A DNA stretch of 64,000 bases from positions 1-64,000 of the forward strand of contig NZ_BCWP01000008.1 of the NCBI RefSeq assembly GCF_001592265.1, written 5' to 3'. The number at the start of each line of letters is the position of its first letter. Positions within the stretch are counted from its first letter, which is position 1. This stretch comes from Curvibacter delicatus NBRC 14919. GTDB lineage: Bacteria > Pseudomonadota > Gammaproteobacteria > Burkholderiales > Burkholderiaceae_C. The notes under the pieces were generated by a model, which worked only from the letters and a program-made list of their open reading frames with translations, ran no database searches and was not told the DNA's origin. The position numbers and the translations under genes are program-made. Shown one piece after another: positions 54,306 through 63,522 of this stretch.

Positions 54306-55829
54306 TCAGTGGTAGTAGCCCGGCCCGCGCACGTTCTCGTGCAGCGGCAGGCTCGCCTGCACGGCCATCGGTGCATCCAGCGGCCGCTGGTCCAGGCCGC
54401 AGCCCAGGATGGAGGCGATGCTCTTGTAGGACGGTGAGCGAATCGACTGCGCCCGCGCACAGGCGGCCTCCAGCCGGTCAGCCCCGTACTCACGGCCCAG
54501 GCGCATGAGGCCCAGACAGGAGCGGTAACCCTGCTCGGGATGCTGGCGGTGCTCCATCTGCCAGCGCACCACGGCGGCGGTGGCCGCACCCACGCGCTCG
54601 CCCCAGGCGATGAGCTTGGCCGGCGTCCACTGCAGGTGCGCCCGGTGCGAGGCCGGCATGTGCTCGGGCGTGGTGGTGTGTGCACCCCGGCGGGGATTGA
54701 GGGCGTGGGCGGCCACCCGTTTGCCGCCATGCAGGACTTCGACCGTGCCGGCCGTGATGCGCAACTCCACCGGCTCGCCCACCAGCGCGTGGGGCACCGA
54801 GTAGTAGTGGCCATCGAGCTCGACGTGGTAATCGATGTTGACGCGGGCGGGTTTGAAGCGCGCAATGGGCATGCGCACCGGCGGCAGGGGACGCAGGGCT
54901 GGCCGGTCGAGTTCGGCGAAGGCGCTGGTGCGGTTGCCCGGCAGCTTCTTGAACGCGCGCTGGTTCAAGTCCACCAGCAAGGCGGCAATCGCCCGGTTGA
55001 GCTCGGCCAGGCTGAAGAAGCTCTGGTGGCGCAGCCTGGCCAGAATCCAGCGCTCGACCACCTGCACGGCGACCTCCACCTTGGGTTTGTCGCGTGGCTT
55101 GGCCGGGCGCGCGGGCATCACAGCCAGGCTGTAGTGCGCCGAGAGCTCTTCGAGCAGGCGGTGCGCGGTGGGCTCGTAACGGTCGGGGCGGGCCATGAGG
55201 GCGCGCGGCTGGTCAGGCACCAGCAGGCGGGGCACGCCGCCGATGTACTCCAGCGCGCCAATGATGCTGGCCACCCAGTCGGTGGCCTTCTGGCTGGCGG
55301 TGGCGCAGGCGTAGGTGTAGTTCGATGCGCCCAGCACGGCCACGAAGACCTGGGCGTGGCGTATCTCGCCAGTGTCGGCATCCACCACGGGAACGGTCTG
55401 GCCGGCGTAGTCCACAAAGAGCTTGTCACCGCCCGTGTGGGTCTGGCGCATGGAGCGCTGCAGGCGCCGGGCCCAGGCCTTGTACTTCTCGCAGAAGGCG
55501 CTGTACTTGTACGCCTGACCGCTGTGCTGTTGCTGGTATTCCTCCCACAGCAGCTGCAGGGTCACGCCGGGGCGGCGCAGCTCGCGGTGGATATGGGCGT
55601 GGTCGGGTTCGAGGTGACGGGACTCGCGCGCCACGGGTGGCTTGTAAAGCCGGGCCTGGAGTTCGTCGTCGTTCAGGCTCTGGGCCAGTGCCCAGTCCAC
55701 GCCGGCCACGCGCGCGTAGCTGGCTATCTCACTGACAGTGGATTTGGAGATGCCGAGGGCGGCACCGATTTGACGGGTGCTCAAGGCACCGCCGTGCAGC
55801 AGTTGCAGAGTGTGTCGTAGTTTGCTCAT
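54306..55829 (-). CDS. istA: IS21-family transposase IstA
   Basis: About 507 aa from the ATG of MSKLRHTL (a GTG-distal ATG at 55850 adds seven residues). N-terminal helix-turn-helix (LSTRQIGAALGISKSTVSEIASYA in part), DDE integrase core (FVDYAGQTV for the first Asp, VAVLGASNYTYA, RALMARPDRYEP region and PRDKPKVEVAVQVVERW for the Glu), and a C-terminal DNA-binding beta domain. It appears full length, so the element may be active. Confidence 0.93.
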   Translation of the reverse strand: MSKLRHTLQLLHGGALSTRQIGAALGISKSTVSEIASYARVAGVDWALAQSLNDDELQARLYKPPVARESRHLEPDHAHIHRELRRPGVTLQLLWEEYQQQHSGQAYKYSAFCEKYKAWARRLQRSMRQTHTGGDKLFVDYAGQTVPVVDADTGEIRHAQVFVAVLGASNYTYACATASQKATDWVASIIGALEYIGGVPRLLVPDQPRALMARPDRYEPTAHRLLEELSAHYSLAVMPARPAKPRDKPKVEVAVQVVERWILARLRHQSFFSLAELNRAIAALLVDLNQRAFKKLPGNRTSAFAELDRPALRPLPPVRMPIARFKPARVNIDYHVELDGHYYSVPHALVGEPVELRITAGTVEVLHGGKRVAAHALNPRRGAHTTTPEHMPASHRAHLQWTPAKLIAWGERVGAATAAVVRWQMEHRQHPEQGYRSCLGLMRLGREYGADRLEAACARAQSIRSPSYKSIASILGCGLDQRPLDAPMAVQASLPLHENVRGPGYYH

Positions 55830-56307
55830 GGTGACCCTGGGTGTGGGCATCGCTGGTTCCGGTCAAAAAAAGAACCGGGCAGCGTATGCCGCGTTCGGGT
55901 CACTCAGAACACCCCGCAGGTGTCCGCCATCAGTTTGGAATGCTGTCCGCCTTCAGCGTGGAACGGTGTCCGCCATCACGCCGGAACACTGTCCGCCATC
56001 AGCATGGAATCGTGTCCGCCATCGCGTGGAATACGCACCCCATCGATCCTCCAGCAGGCAACAGCACCGGATCTACCTGACTCTACAGGTCGCGCCTGAT
56101 CGGTCTCAACGTCCTTGAGGGCCCCCGTTGAAGGTAAGGGTACATCGCGCGCCAGGTTATCTTGACCGGGCTCCACGGACAGAGGGAGCCTCTCATACAT
56201 CCCGCTGACGCATTTTGAGGAACGCCAAGCCCTGGCGCTCACGAGCTCAGCAGAAGCTCTCGGCACATTGCGCGAGGTATCAGCTTTGGCAAAGTCGTCT
56301 GGGGGTT

Positions 56308-56327
56308 CCATACGAATTTTCGTATGG
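56308..56327. promoter_or_regulatory. Palindrome just before the Cys-rich gene
   Basis: CCATACGA and TCGTATGG, an 8-bp perfect inverted repeat with a 4-base loop, ending 9 bases before the ATG and overlapping the ribosome site. Could be an operator or a translation-blocking hairpin. The 56031-56307 stretch holds nothing recognisable. Confidence 0.5.
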
Positions 56328-56336
56328 AGAAACTCG

Positions 56337-56744
56337 ATGCCCACCAAGATCTGCGCCTGCTGCGGCCAACCGTTCACCACCCGTCCCCAGGTCCGCGATC
56401 AGGCCTTCTGCTCAGCACCGGCCTGTCAGCGCGAACGACGTCTGCGCTGGCAACGCGACAAGATGCAGTCCGATCCCGACTACCGCGACAACCAATTACG
56501 CAGCCAGCGTGCGTGGCTGGATCGTAATCCCGGTTACTGGCGGACGTACAGGAGCCAGGCGGACAAGACCAGTTCGCCGCCCGTTTCGACGGTCATGGTG
56601 GCCACCGGCACCCCACTCTCAGGTCTGTACTGGATCAAATTCCGGCAGGACGCGTCTGTAAAGAGTGACGCGTGGATTGCAGAAATCACCCCTGCGTGCG
56701 CGGACTGCCTCTGCAAAAAGGACGCGTGCAAAGAGAGGACGTGA
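56337..56744 (+). CDS. Small Cys-rich protein (zinc-ribbon-like), recombinase-associated
   Basis: 135 aa from the ATG of MPTKICACCGQPF. N-terminal cysteines CACC and FCSAPACQ look like a treble-clef or ribbon zinc site (about 6-42), followed by a basic, tyrosine/tryptophan-rich stretch (RRLRWQRDKMQSDPDYRDN, AWLDRNPGYWRTYR). Proteins of this look often accompany recombinase/ParB loci in proteobacteria. The C-terminal half differs from what I would expect and may be scrambled. Function unknown; nucleic-acid binding is plausible. Confidence 0.65.
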   Translation: MPTKICACCGQPFTTRPQVRDQAFCSAPACQRERRLRWQRDKMQSDPDYRDNQLRSQRAWLDRNPGYWRTYRSQADKTSSPPVSTVMVATGTPLSGLYWIKFRQDASVKSDAWIAEITPACADCLCKKDACKERT

Positions 56745-56914
56745 TGGTCATCCCACATGCCGGGCATTAACGTTGCCTGCAAATGAGCTCCCGAGCACCT
56801 GCATGGCAAACGCCTCAACGGTACATTGGCGCCGGCCAACGCTGGCGCCACAACGATCGATGAAGTGGACGGCAGACCCGAGAGCACCCACACAACTTTG
56901 TGCGATCGGGTCCT

Positions 56915-58480
56915 ATGCTGCCAGAAGAAATCAAACCAGAAACACCGGACCAGCCGGCCCTCTTCCGGGCCGCAGAGTACGTCCGGATGTCGACCGAGCA
57001 CCAACAATACTCGACCGAAAACCAGGCCGACAAGATCCGTGAGTACGCCGCGCAGCGTGGCATCGACATCGTGCGGACCTATGCCGACGAAGGCAAAAGC
57101 GGCCTGAACATCGGCGGGCGGCTGGCGCTGCAGCAACTGATCAAAGACGTGGAGTCGGGCGCTGCCGACTTCCAGATGGTGCTGGTGTACGACGTCAGTC
57201 GCTGGGGACGATTCCAGGATGCCGACGAAAGCGCCTATTACGAGTACATCTGTCGCCGCGCGGGCATCCACGTCACCTACGTGGCCGAGCAGTTCGAGAA
57301 CGATGGCTCACCGGTGTCCACCATCGTCAAGGGTGTCAAGCGGGCGATGGCAGGCGAGTACAGCCGGGAACTGTCGGCCAAGGTGTTCGCCGGTCAGTGC
57401 CGGCTGATCGAACTGGGGTACCGCCAAGGCGGTCCGGCCGGGTATGGCTTGCGCCGGGTTCTGATTGACCAAAGCGGCTCCGTCAAAGGTGAGTTGACGC
57501 GCGGTGAGCATAAAAGCCTGCAGACGGATCGGGTGATCCTGATGCCAGGCCCGGATCCTGAAGTTCAGACCGTCAACCAAATCTACCGGTGGTTCATTGA
57601 TGACGGCCTACCGGAGTCAGAAATCGCCGCCCGGCTCAATGTCCAGGGGATTCGAACCGACCTCAACCGCGACTGGACCCGATCCACGGTGCGCGAGGTG
57701 CTGACCAACGAGAAGTACATCGGCAACAACGTCTACAACCGCATCTCCTTCAAGCTCAAGAAGCACCGGATCACAAACCAGCCGGACATGTGGATCAAGA
57801 AGGAAGGCGCGTTCGAGGCGATCGTGCCGCCGGAGGTGTTCTACATGGCTCAAGGCATCATCCGGGCGCGGGCGTACCGGTTCAGCAGCGAGGAGTTGAT
57901 CGAAAAGCTGCGCAATCTTTATCAACACCGTGGCTTTTTGTCGGGCCTGATCATCGACGAAGCCGAAGGGATGCCGTCGGCCGCCGCGTACATCCACCGC
58001 TTCGGCAGCCTGATCCGGGCGTATGAGGCGGTGGGCTTCACCCCCGATCGGGACTACCAGTTCCTGGAGGTCAACAAGTTCCTGCGCAAGCTTCACCCGG
58101 AAATCATCGGGCAGACGGAACGGACCATCGCACAACTGGGCGGCACGGTGGTGCGGGACCCGGCCACCGACCTGTTGATGGTGAATCGGGAGTTCAGCAT
58201 CTCGGTCGTTTTGGCCCGGTGTCAAACCCACGACAACGGACGCCTGCGCTGGAAAGTGCGTTTCGACACCAGCTTGGCACCGGACATCACGGTGGCCGTA
58301 CGCCTGGACCAGCCCAATCAAACCCCGCTGGACTACTACTTGCTCCCGCGTCTGGATTTCGGCCTGCCGCGCATCAGCCTGGCTGAACACAACGGGATCG
58401 AATTTGAGAGCTACCGCTTCGACAGCCTGGACTATCTCCACGGTATGGCTGAGCGCACCCGCGTCAGGAGGGCCGCATGA
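56915..58480 (+). CDS. Large serine recombinase
   Basis: 521 aa from the ATG of MLPEEIKPET (a GTG at 56900 would add five residues). Resolvase catalytic domain about 18-160: nucleophile Ser about 26 in YVRMSTEHQQ, arginines in VYDVSRWGR and GEYSRELS. Then the recombinase domain (GYRQGGPAGYGLRR, LNVQGIRTDLNRDWTRSTVREVLTNEKYIGN in part) and a C-terminal region without the zinc ribbon of phage integrases. The stop overlaps the next gene (ATGA), beginning a coupled module. Confidence 0.92.
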   Translation: MLPEEIKPETPDQPALFRAAEYVRMSTEHQQYSTENQADKIREYAAQRGIDIVRTYADEGKSGLNIGGRLALQQLIKDVESGAADFQMVLVYDVSRWGRFQDADESAYYEYICRRAGIHVTYVAEQFENDGSPVSTIVKGVKRAMAGEYSRELSAKVFAGQCRLIELGYRQGGPAGYGLRRVLIDQSGSVKGELTRGEHKSLQTDRVILMPGPDPEVQTVNQIYRWFIDDGLPESEIAARLNVQGIRTDLNRDWTRSTVREVLTNEKYIGNNVYNRISFKLKKHRITNQPDMWIKKEGAFEAIVPPEVFYMAQGIIRARAYRFSSEELIEKLRNLYQHRGFLSGLIIDEAEGMPSAAAYIHRFGSLIRAYEAVGFTPDRDYQFLEVNKFLRKLHPEIIGQTERTIAQLGGTVVRDPATDLLMVNREFSISVVLARCQTHDNGRLRWKVRFDTSLAPDITVAVRLDQPNQTPLDYYLLPRLDFGLPRISLAEHNGIEFESYRFDSLDYLHGMAERTRVRRAA

Positions 58481-59379
58481 GCAAGGAGCACCCGTCCAGC
58501 AACCTTCAGATGATCCCGATCGACAAGATCGAGATCCTCAACCCGCGTGAGCGCAACAGCCGGATCTTCGATGACATCGTCGGCAACATCAAAAACATCG
58601 GCTTGAAGAAGCCGATCACCGTCACGCCCCGCAAGGACGCCGATGGCCAGGAGAAATTCCTACTGATCTGCGGCGAAGGCCGGCTGAAGGCATTCAAATC
58701 CCTGGGCGAGACGACTATCCCGGCCATGGTCGTCAACGTCAGCGACGAAGAAGGCTTCATCATGAGCCTCGCTGAAAACATCGCCCGCCGCCAGGGCCGG
58801 ACCTTAGAGTTGCTGGCAGGCATTGAGCAACTGCGCGACCAGGGCTACGACAAAAAGGCCATCGCCGAGAAGACGGGACTTGGCCAAGACTACGTCTACG
58901 GAATCCTGCAGTTGCTCAAGAATGGCGAGGAGCGACTGTTGATCGCTGTGGAAAGCGGGCGCATCCCTCTCAACGCCGCCCTGGCCATCGCTGGAGCCGG
59001 CAGCAACGACAAGGACATCCAGGCTGCCCTGCAAGAGGCGTATGAAAACGGCCAGTTGCGAGGCAACCACCTGATCCAGGCGCGCAAAGTCATCGAAAAA
59101 CGTCGATCCCTGGGGCGGACCATTGCCAGGGGAGCGCCGCGCAAAGTGCAGGATGTGACCTCTTCCAGCCTGATTCGGACCTACCAGCACGAGGTCGAAC
59201 GGCAAAAGCTGATGGTCAAAAAGGCGGAATTCGCCCAGCAGCGACTGCTCTTCGTCGCTGAAGCCATGCGCCAACTCATGGCCAATGAGAATTTCACCAA
59301 TCTGCTGCGTGCCGAAGGCTTGGACAGTCTGCCCAAGTACATAGCCGAGCGCGTCTGGCCCGCGGGAGGCGCTGCATGA
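58477..59379 (+). CDS. ParB-like protein 1
   Basis: 300 aa. N-terminal ParB/Srx fold (ILNPRERNSRIFDDIVGNI, CGEGRLKAFKSLG as the GERR-like box, LAENIARRQ as the ENIQR-like box), then a helix-turn-helix (YDKKAIAEKTGLGQDYVYGILQLL in part) and a helical C-terminal tail. Not preceded by a ParA ATPase, so not a standard partition pair. Sandwiched with 4-base overlaps between the recombinase and the second ParB-like gene. Confidence 0.9.
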   Translation: MSKEHPSSNLQMIPIDKIEILNPRERNSRIFDDIVGNIKNIGLKKPITVTPRKDADGQEKFLLICGEGRLKAFKSLGETTIPAMVVNVSDEEGFIMSLAENIARRQGRTLELLAGIEQLRDQGYDKKAIAEKTGLGQDYVYGILQLLKNGEERLLIAVESGRIPLNAALAIAGAGSNDKDIQAALQEAYENGQLRGNHLIQARKVIEKRRSLGRTIARGAPRKVQDVTSSSLIRTYQHEVERQKLMVKKAEFAQQRLLFVAEAMRQLMANENFTNLLRAEGLDSLPKYIAERVWPAGGAA

Positions 59380-60257
59380 CCCAAAGCAAGCTGGGATTCA
59401 TCCCAGATCCGATCACGGTGGCCTTTGACAAGTTACTGCCCTCCCGGAAGGCGCCCGAAGGGCTGATGAGCTCACGCAAGTTCAAACAGATCATCTCGTC
59501 CATCGATACCGTGGGTCTGATCGAACCACTGACGATTGCCAAGGAAGACAAGGCCACCGGCATGCACCTGCTGCTCGATGGACACATCCGGATGCTCGCG
59601 TTGCAGGAACTCGGGTTCACCAACGCGCCGTGCCTGATCGCCAAGGACGACGAAAGCTACACCTACAACAACCGGATCAACCGGCTGTCGACCATCCAGG
59701 AGCACTTCATGATCCGGCGCGCCGTCGACCGGGGCGTAACGCCCGAGCGCTTGGCGAAGTCACTCGAGTTGGACCTGGAGCACATCACCAAGAAGATCAA
59801 TCTGTTGGACGGGATCTGTGCCGAGGCGGTCCGACTGCTTCGGGACAAGCACTTCTCGGCCAACTTGAGCCCAGTGCTGCGCAAGCTCAAGCCGACCCGC
59901 CAGGTCGAATGCGTCGAACTGATGGTGGCCACCAACAACATCACCGTCTCCTACGCCCAAGCACTGCTGGCGGCCACACCACCCAACATGCTGGTCAACG
60001 AGGGTGGCGCCAAGAAGGTCAAGGGCGTGACCCCCGATCAAATGGCGAAGATGGAGCGCGAAATGGCCAACCTGGAAAGCCAGTTCAAGCTGGTCGAGCA
60101 GTCCTATGGGCAGGACGTCCTCAACCTGGTTCTGGCCAGGGGCTACCTGACGAAACTGCTGGACAACGAGGCCGTGATCCGCTTCTTATCGCAAAACAAC
60201 CAGGACATCCTGCGAGAGTTTTCTGGGATCGTCCAAGCCACGGCCCTGGACAAGTAG
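59376..60257 (+). CDS. ParB-like protein 2 with RepB-type C terminus
   Basis: 293 aa. ParB-like N terminus (SSIDTVGLIEPLTIAKED, LLDGHIRMLALQELG with DGHIR in place of GERR, NRINRLSTIQEHFMI) and a C-terminal half like the plasmid partitioning RepB C-terminal domain (SYAQALLAATPPNMLVNEG). The paired ParB-fold proteins are distinct rather than duplicates. Coupled by ATGA to ParB-like 1; the P-loop gene starts 3 bases later. Confidence 0.87.
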   Translation: MTQSKLGFIPDPITVAFDKLLPSRKAPEGLMSSRKFKQIISSIDTVGLIEPLTIAKEDKATGMHLLLDGHIRMLALQELGFTNAPCLIAKDDESYTYNNRINRLSTIQEHFMIRRAVDRGVTPERLAKSLELDLEHITKKINLLDGICAEAVRLLRDKHFSANLSPVLRKLKPTRQVECVELMVATNNITVSYAQALLAATPPNMLVNEGGAKKVKGVTPDQMAKMEREMANLESQFKLVEQSYGQDVLNLVLARGYLTKLLDNEAVIRFLSQNNQDILREFSGIVQATALDK

Positions 60258-60260
60258 TGA

Positions 60261-61637
60261 ATGCCGGGGTCGGACATGCACCCAGCGGACGGCGCGGAGC
60301 CCGATCAGGGCCAGACCGCAGACGAGTCAACACTCGCCGTTGCGGACGTGGGGTTGCATCGGAACGCTCCTCACCCACACCGGTCATGTCTGTACGGTCT
60401 GGTTGGCGAGGTGGCCTGCGCTGGCGGCGAAGGCACGGAAACTAACCCCTACGCCATCGCCGCCAATTTCATGGCCTATCTGTCCTGCGCCATTGGCCGC
60501 GGGGTCTACTTACCGATCGGCAACACATGGCATCACCCCCGGCTTTTTTGCCTGCACATTGGCCGATCTGGCCGAGGCCGTAAGGGCGATGCGGTGCAGT
60601 TGGTCCTGCGAATCGACCAGGCACTGCGTGGCCTTGACGACAGGCTGGCGCCCCAGATTCACAGAGGGGGTCTGTCCAGCCGCGAAGGTCTTGTGGCGTT
60701 GATGCACGATGGCTACCAGCGAGGCAAACAGGAGGTCCCGGCCATCGATGACAAAAGACTGTGGGTGGTCGAATCGGAGTTCGCGAATGTGCTGCACCAG
60801 GGGCGCCGTGAGGGAAACACACTGTCCGCTGCCCTGCGCGATTGCTGGGATGGCGTCAGCCTGAAGCCCGCCACAAAGTCCAACCGCATGTACGCCAGCC
60901 ATCCCCACGTGTGCCTCAGCGGCGCCATCTCGCCCTCGGAGCTGACAGGCATGCTGACGGCTCGCGAACTGACCAATGGGTTTGCCAATCGGTTCTTGAT
61001 GATCTGGGCAGAGCGGTCACAAATATTGCCCTTCCCAAAGCCGACACCACAGACGATCGTGGACGCTTTGGCCGGTAGGGTAATAGAAGTCCTAAGATTC
61101 ACAGGGTCCGCCCAGCCAGCTCGCCGAGACCACCTGCGGATGGAGTTGTCCGCCCAGGCGCAGTGGCGCTACGCCCAGTTGTACCGGACTGACCTCAACG
61201 AGGATCAGGGGAGTGAGATCGTCAACGCGATGCTGGAACGGCGTGCGCCGATGCTGCTGCGCTTGGCCATGCTGTTTGCGTTGACGGACTTGCAAACCCG
61301 CATCGACGTGCACCACATCAATGCAGCCATGGCGTGGATGCAGTTCGCCACTGCATCTGCGCGATATGTGTTTGTCAGTGCCGCTGACGAGGCGAAGCTT
61401 GCACGGGCGCTGGAACTCTCGGCCCGGGTATTGGCATTCTTGCGTGAACGCGGACAAGCCACGCGCAGTCAGATCAACTCCGAATGCTTCCGGGGAAAGG
61501 TCTCCAAGCCAATGATCGATGCGAGCCTTGAGACACTGCTGGCCAGCACGCCCCCCAAGATCACCGTGCAGACCGTCGAACGCAACGACGGTGCACCAGG
61601 GGCGCCGCTCCGGCTTTATAGCTTGGCGAAAGCTTGA
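60261..61637 (+). CDS. P-loop protein, DUF3987-like (phage/plasmid helicase-type)
   Basis: 458 aa. A variant P-loop HIGRSGRGRKGDA lies at about 99-111 and an acidic LWVVESEFANVL (about 166-177) could be the Walker B strand, as in DUF3987 and related proteins found in plasmids and phages, often next to primases. C-terminal segment (about 395-455) looks like a winged helix. Probably an ATPase working with the two ParB-like proteins on DNA; role not established. End of the plus-strand module. Confidence 0.75.
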   Translation: MPGSDMHPADGAEPDQGQTADESTLAVADVGLHRNAPHPHRSCLYGLVGEVACAGGEGTETNPYAIAANFMAYLSCAIGRGVYLPIGNTWHHPRLFCLHIGRSGRGRKGDAVQLVLRIDQALRGLDDRLAPQIHRGGLSSREGLVALMHDGYQRGKQEVPAIDDKRLWVVESEFANVLHQGRREGNTLSAALRDCWDGVSLKPATKSNRMYASHPHVCLSGAISPSELTGMLTARELTNGFANRFLMIWAERSQILPFPKPTPQTIVDALAGRVIEVLRFTGSAQPARRDHLRMELSAQAQWRYAQLYRTDLNEDQGSEIVNAMLERRAPMLLRLAMLFALTDLQTRIDVHHINAAMAWMQFATASARYVFVSAADEAKLARALELSARVLAFLRERGQATRSQINSECFRGKVSKPMIDASLETLLASTPPKITVQTVERNDGAPGAPLRLYSLAKA

Positions 61638-61753
61638 TGCACCAGGGGATTTTTCCGCTGCCCTCGCAGCCCCAGAATCAAAAGCAAGTGCTTGTCTGAA
61701 CTGTAAATTCGCAGATTTCGCTGATTTAGAGGGCCACGAAAGTGAACTCACAT

Positions 61754-62119
61754 TTAATGATCAGCGTCTGACGCTGCCTTCTTGCACCACTCTACAGCTC
61801 CATTTTTTATCCAAAAGTGGCAGGAGCATGACCGCTGTTGATGAACAGATGGGGAGAGCGTCGGCCTACCCCAAAAGTCCGTTTCGATCGACCACCGCGG
61901 CCGTCGATCCGGGTTGAGCGAAAGCGAAATCTGGACCCCGCAACCGCCTGGACAGCTCATGCACGCCCACTTCTTGACGCCGGTGTCGGTAACCAACCAA
62001 AGTTCGCCGGGCGGCACGGGAGACTTGCCCGGGTGCTGTGCCACCGGAATAACGAGCAGGTCATAGTCCAGCCAGCCAAGCCAGCGTAGCGCATGTGCAA
62101 TGAGTAGCTTCATGGGCAT
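61754..62119 (-). CDS. DUF6527 family zinc-binding protein
   Basis: 121 aa; M at 62119 overlaps the JAB-E1 stop (ATGA). Cysteines C53, C56 and C60 (CMSCPGGC) with C98, C100, H101 and C112 suggest one or two zinc sites; the middle (DRRPRWSIE, RPTLSPSV) is the family core. DUF6527 genes are regular neighbours of bacterial ubiquitin-like conjugation operons, but I know of no established activity. A role as an E3-like or accessory factor is speculation. Confidence 0.85.
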   Translation of the reverse strand: MPMKLLIAHALRWLGWLDYDLLVIPVAQHPGKSPVPPGELWLVTDTGVKKWACMSCPGGCGVQISLSLNPDRRPRWSIETDFWGRPTLSPSVHQQRSCSCHFWIKNGAVEWCKKAASDADH

Positions 62120-63522
62120 CAGATCACGCCAAGAAATGGGTTGACATCACCGCGCCCCCACGTCGCCTGGCTGGCACAAACCGGGCACGAGGCGACAGGC
62201 CGGCAGGTCATGGAACGATCCTCCACGCGGTCGAACAGGCGAATCCTGTTGTGCGTCATGCCCTGGGAGCCTCGGAAGCTGGTCAAGCCCTGAATAAGCT
62301 CATCGACGGCGGCGCAGGCAATAGCCGTTGTGAACGTGACCACGGCGGGCGCGGGATCGCCGCCGCCATCCACATACGCTTCCGCCTTACGCCGCTCAAA
62401 CTCGGCCGGGTCGCTGCGCCGGAGCCCTTCGGCCGCAGCGCGGAGCGGATCGGCCACCCCAAGACACATGAGACAGGGATTGCCAGGGCGAATCGTCGAC
62501 ACGCGGCCCGTCATGTCGTAGTCCGCGCCGCTGCGTGCCGCGCGCATGCGCAGGCCTACATCAATCAGCGGGATGCCGTAGTAGTGGGCCAGGCGGTTGA
62601 GCATCAACCGCCCCTGATGGTCGTCGGTACAACCGAACAGCACATCGCAGGAGCGCAGCAGGTCGAGCAGATCAGGGTGGCCGACCCATTCGTTCTTGGT
62701 GACGATCTGGGTGCCGAGGCCGGCCGCGCGAATCTCGCGCGCGAGGATGTCCACCTTGGCCAGGCCGGCGGCAACGTCCGCGGCACGCGAGCCATGCACG
62801 CGGTTGAGGTTGGTGACATCGATGGTGTCTTTGTCCATCAGCCCCAAGAAGCCGACACCGAGTCGCGCCAAAAGCATCGCGACAGCACTGCCCGTGCCGC
62901 CGCCCCCTACGACGCCGACCCGCAACGCGCGCACGACAGGATTGAACCCGCGGCCGAAGAGCGCGGCCTGCCGCGCCAGGAACTGCTCTTCATCAGCTGC
63001 AGCCACCGTGCGCGCGATCTTGATCTGGCTGCCTACCAGCGAGATCGAGGATGCCGTGACCGTCTCGCCGGGTGCGATCCAGAGCCTGCCCGCCATAGCG
63101 TCATCGCGGCCGAACACCATGCTGGCGAGGCCGGAAACGCCCTTGTTGAACGTCGTCCGGGCGAGTTCCTCCTCGTTTCGGTCATCCTGGTCAGAGAAGA
63201 ACGCTGCGTCGCTCGGATGCGTGTGCACCAAGCCCGCAGCCAAGCCGCGTTCCTTCGCGATGCCGAGAACACGCATGAAGCCGCGGGTGGACCATGTGAC
63301 ATGGACCGGCGATGCCGAGACCATCTCATCGGCCGCGACGGGGATGACCTCGTGCGAGATCAGCCTGGTGCGAGGTTGGCCCGACCAGGGGTCCGCTGAG
63401 ATGTCGGCCCTGCCGAAGAGCACATAGGCGGACGCCTCGGCCCCGTTCTCCCTATGCAGCAGCGAGCGCAGTGCCGCCTCGTGCGGCTCCAGTAGGACGA
63501 TGTCCAGAGCAGCCGGCGACAT
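62119..63522 (-). CDS. JAB (JAMM) peptidase - E1-like ThiF adenylyltransferase fusion
   Basis: 467 aa from the ATG of MSPAALDIVL overlapping the E2 stop. N-terminal JAMM domain: Glu about 29, H100-T-H102-P, then S110-D-Q-D113, matching HxHP-x6-SxxD, so deubiquitinase activity is likely. C-terminal E1-like domain: VGVVGGGGTGSAV (about 202-214) for ATP, DVTNLNR, a candidate catalytic Cys in FGCTDDH (about 298), and zinc cysteines CLMC (350-353) and CPVC (446-449). The two activities would process and activate the ubiquitin-like partner. Confidence 0.93.
   Translation of the reverse strand: MSPAALDIVLLEPHEAALRSLLHRENGAEASAYVLFGRADISADPWSGQPRTRLISHEVIPVAADEMVSASPVHVTWSTRGFMRVLGIAKERGLAAGLVHTHPSDAAFFSDQDDRNEEELARTTFNKGVSGLASMVFGRDDAMAGRLWIAPGETVTASSISLVGSQIKIARTVAAADEEQFLARQAALFGRGFNPVVRALRVGVVGGGGTGSAVAMLLARLGVGFLGLMDKDTIDVTNLNRVHGSRAADVAAGLAKVDILAREIRAAGLGTQIVTKNEWVGHPDLLDLLRSCDVLFGCTDDHQGRLMLNRLAHYYGIPLIDVGLRMRAARSGADYDMTGRVSTIRPGNPCLMCLGVADPLRAAAEGLRRSDPAEFERRKAEAYVDGGGDPAPAVVTFTTAIACAAVDELIQGLTSFRGSQGMTHNRIRLFDRVEDRSMTCRPVASCPVCASQATWGRGDVNPFLGVI

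Larger units (their letters stand above)
53390..56030. mobile_element. IS21-family insertion sequence (istA, istB)
   Basis: Boundaries approximate. The right end carries five tandem units beginning TGTCCGCC at 55921, 55944, 55967, 55990 and 56013, an exact 23-bp period; the left end carries three units in opposite orientation ending ...GCGGACA at 53404, 53428 and 53450. Multiple terminal transposase-binding repeats are typical of IS21. The element sits between the Fic gene and the downstream Cys-rich gene. Target duplication could not be resolved. Confidence 0.88.

Noticed and set aside
55921-56035. Five 23-bp tandem repeats as a possible CRISPR array
   Set aside because: Unit and spacer together are only 23 bp, the units are degenerate, and they lie at the end of an IS21 element with matching inverted copies at the other end.
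56215-56661. Alternative-frame open reading frame over the Cys-rich gene
   Set aside because: The frame starting MPTKICACC has the cysteine pattern and a ribosome site; the other frame is a shadow.
61519-61917. 132-codon plus-strand frame after the P-loop gene
   Set aside because: Overlaps the P-loop gene and runs antisense to DUF6527; the short LNCKFADFADL part is suggestive but too small to support a gene.
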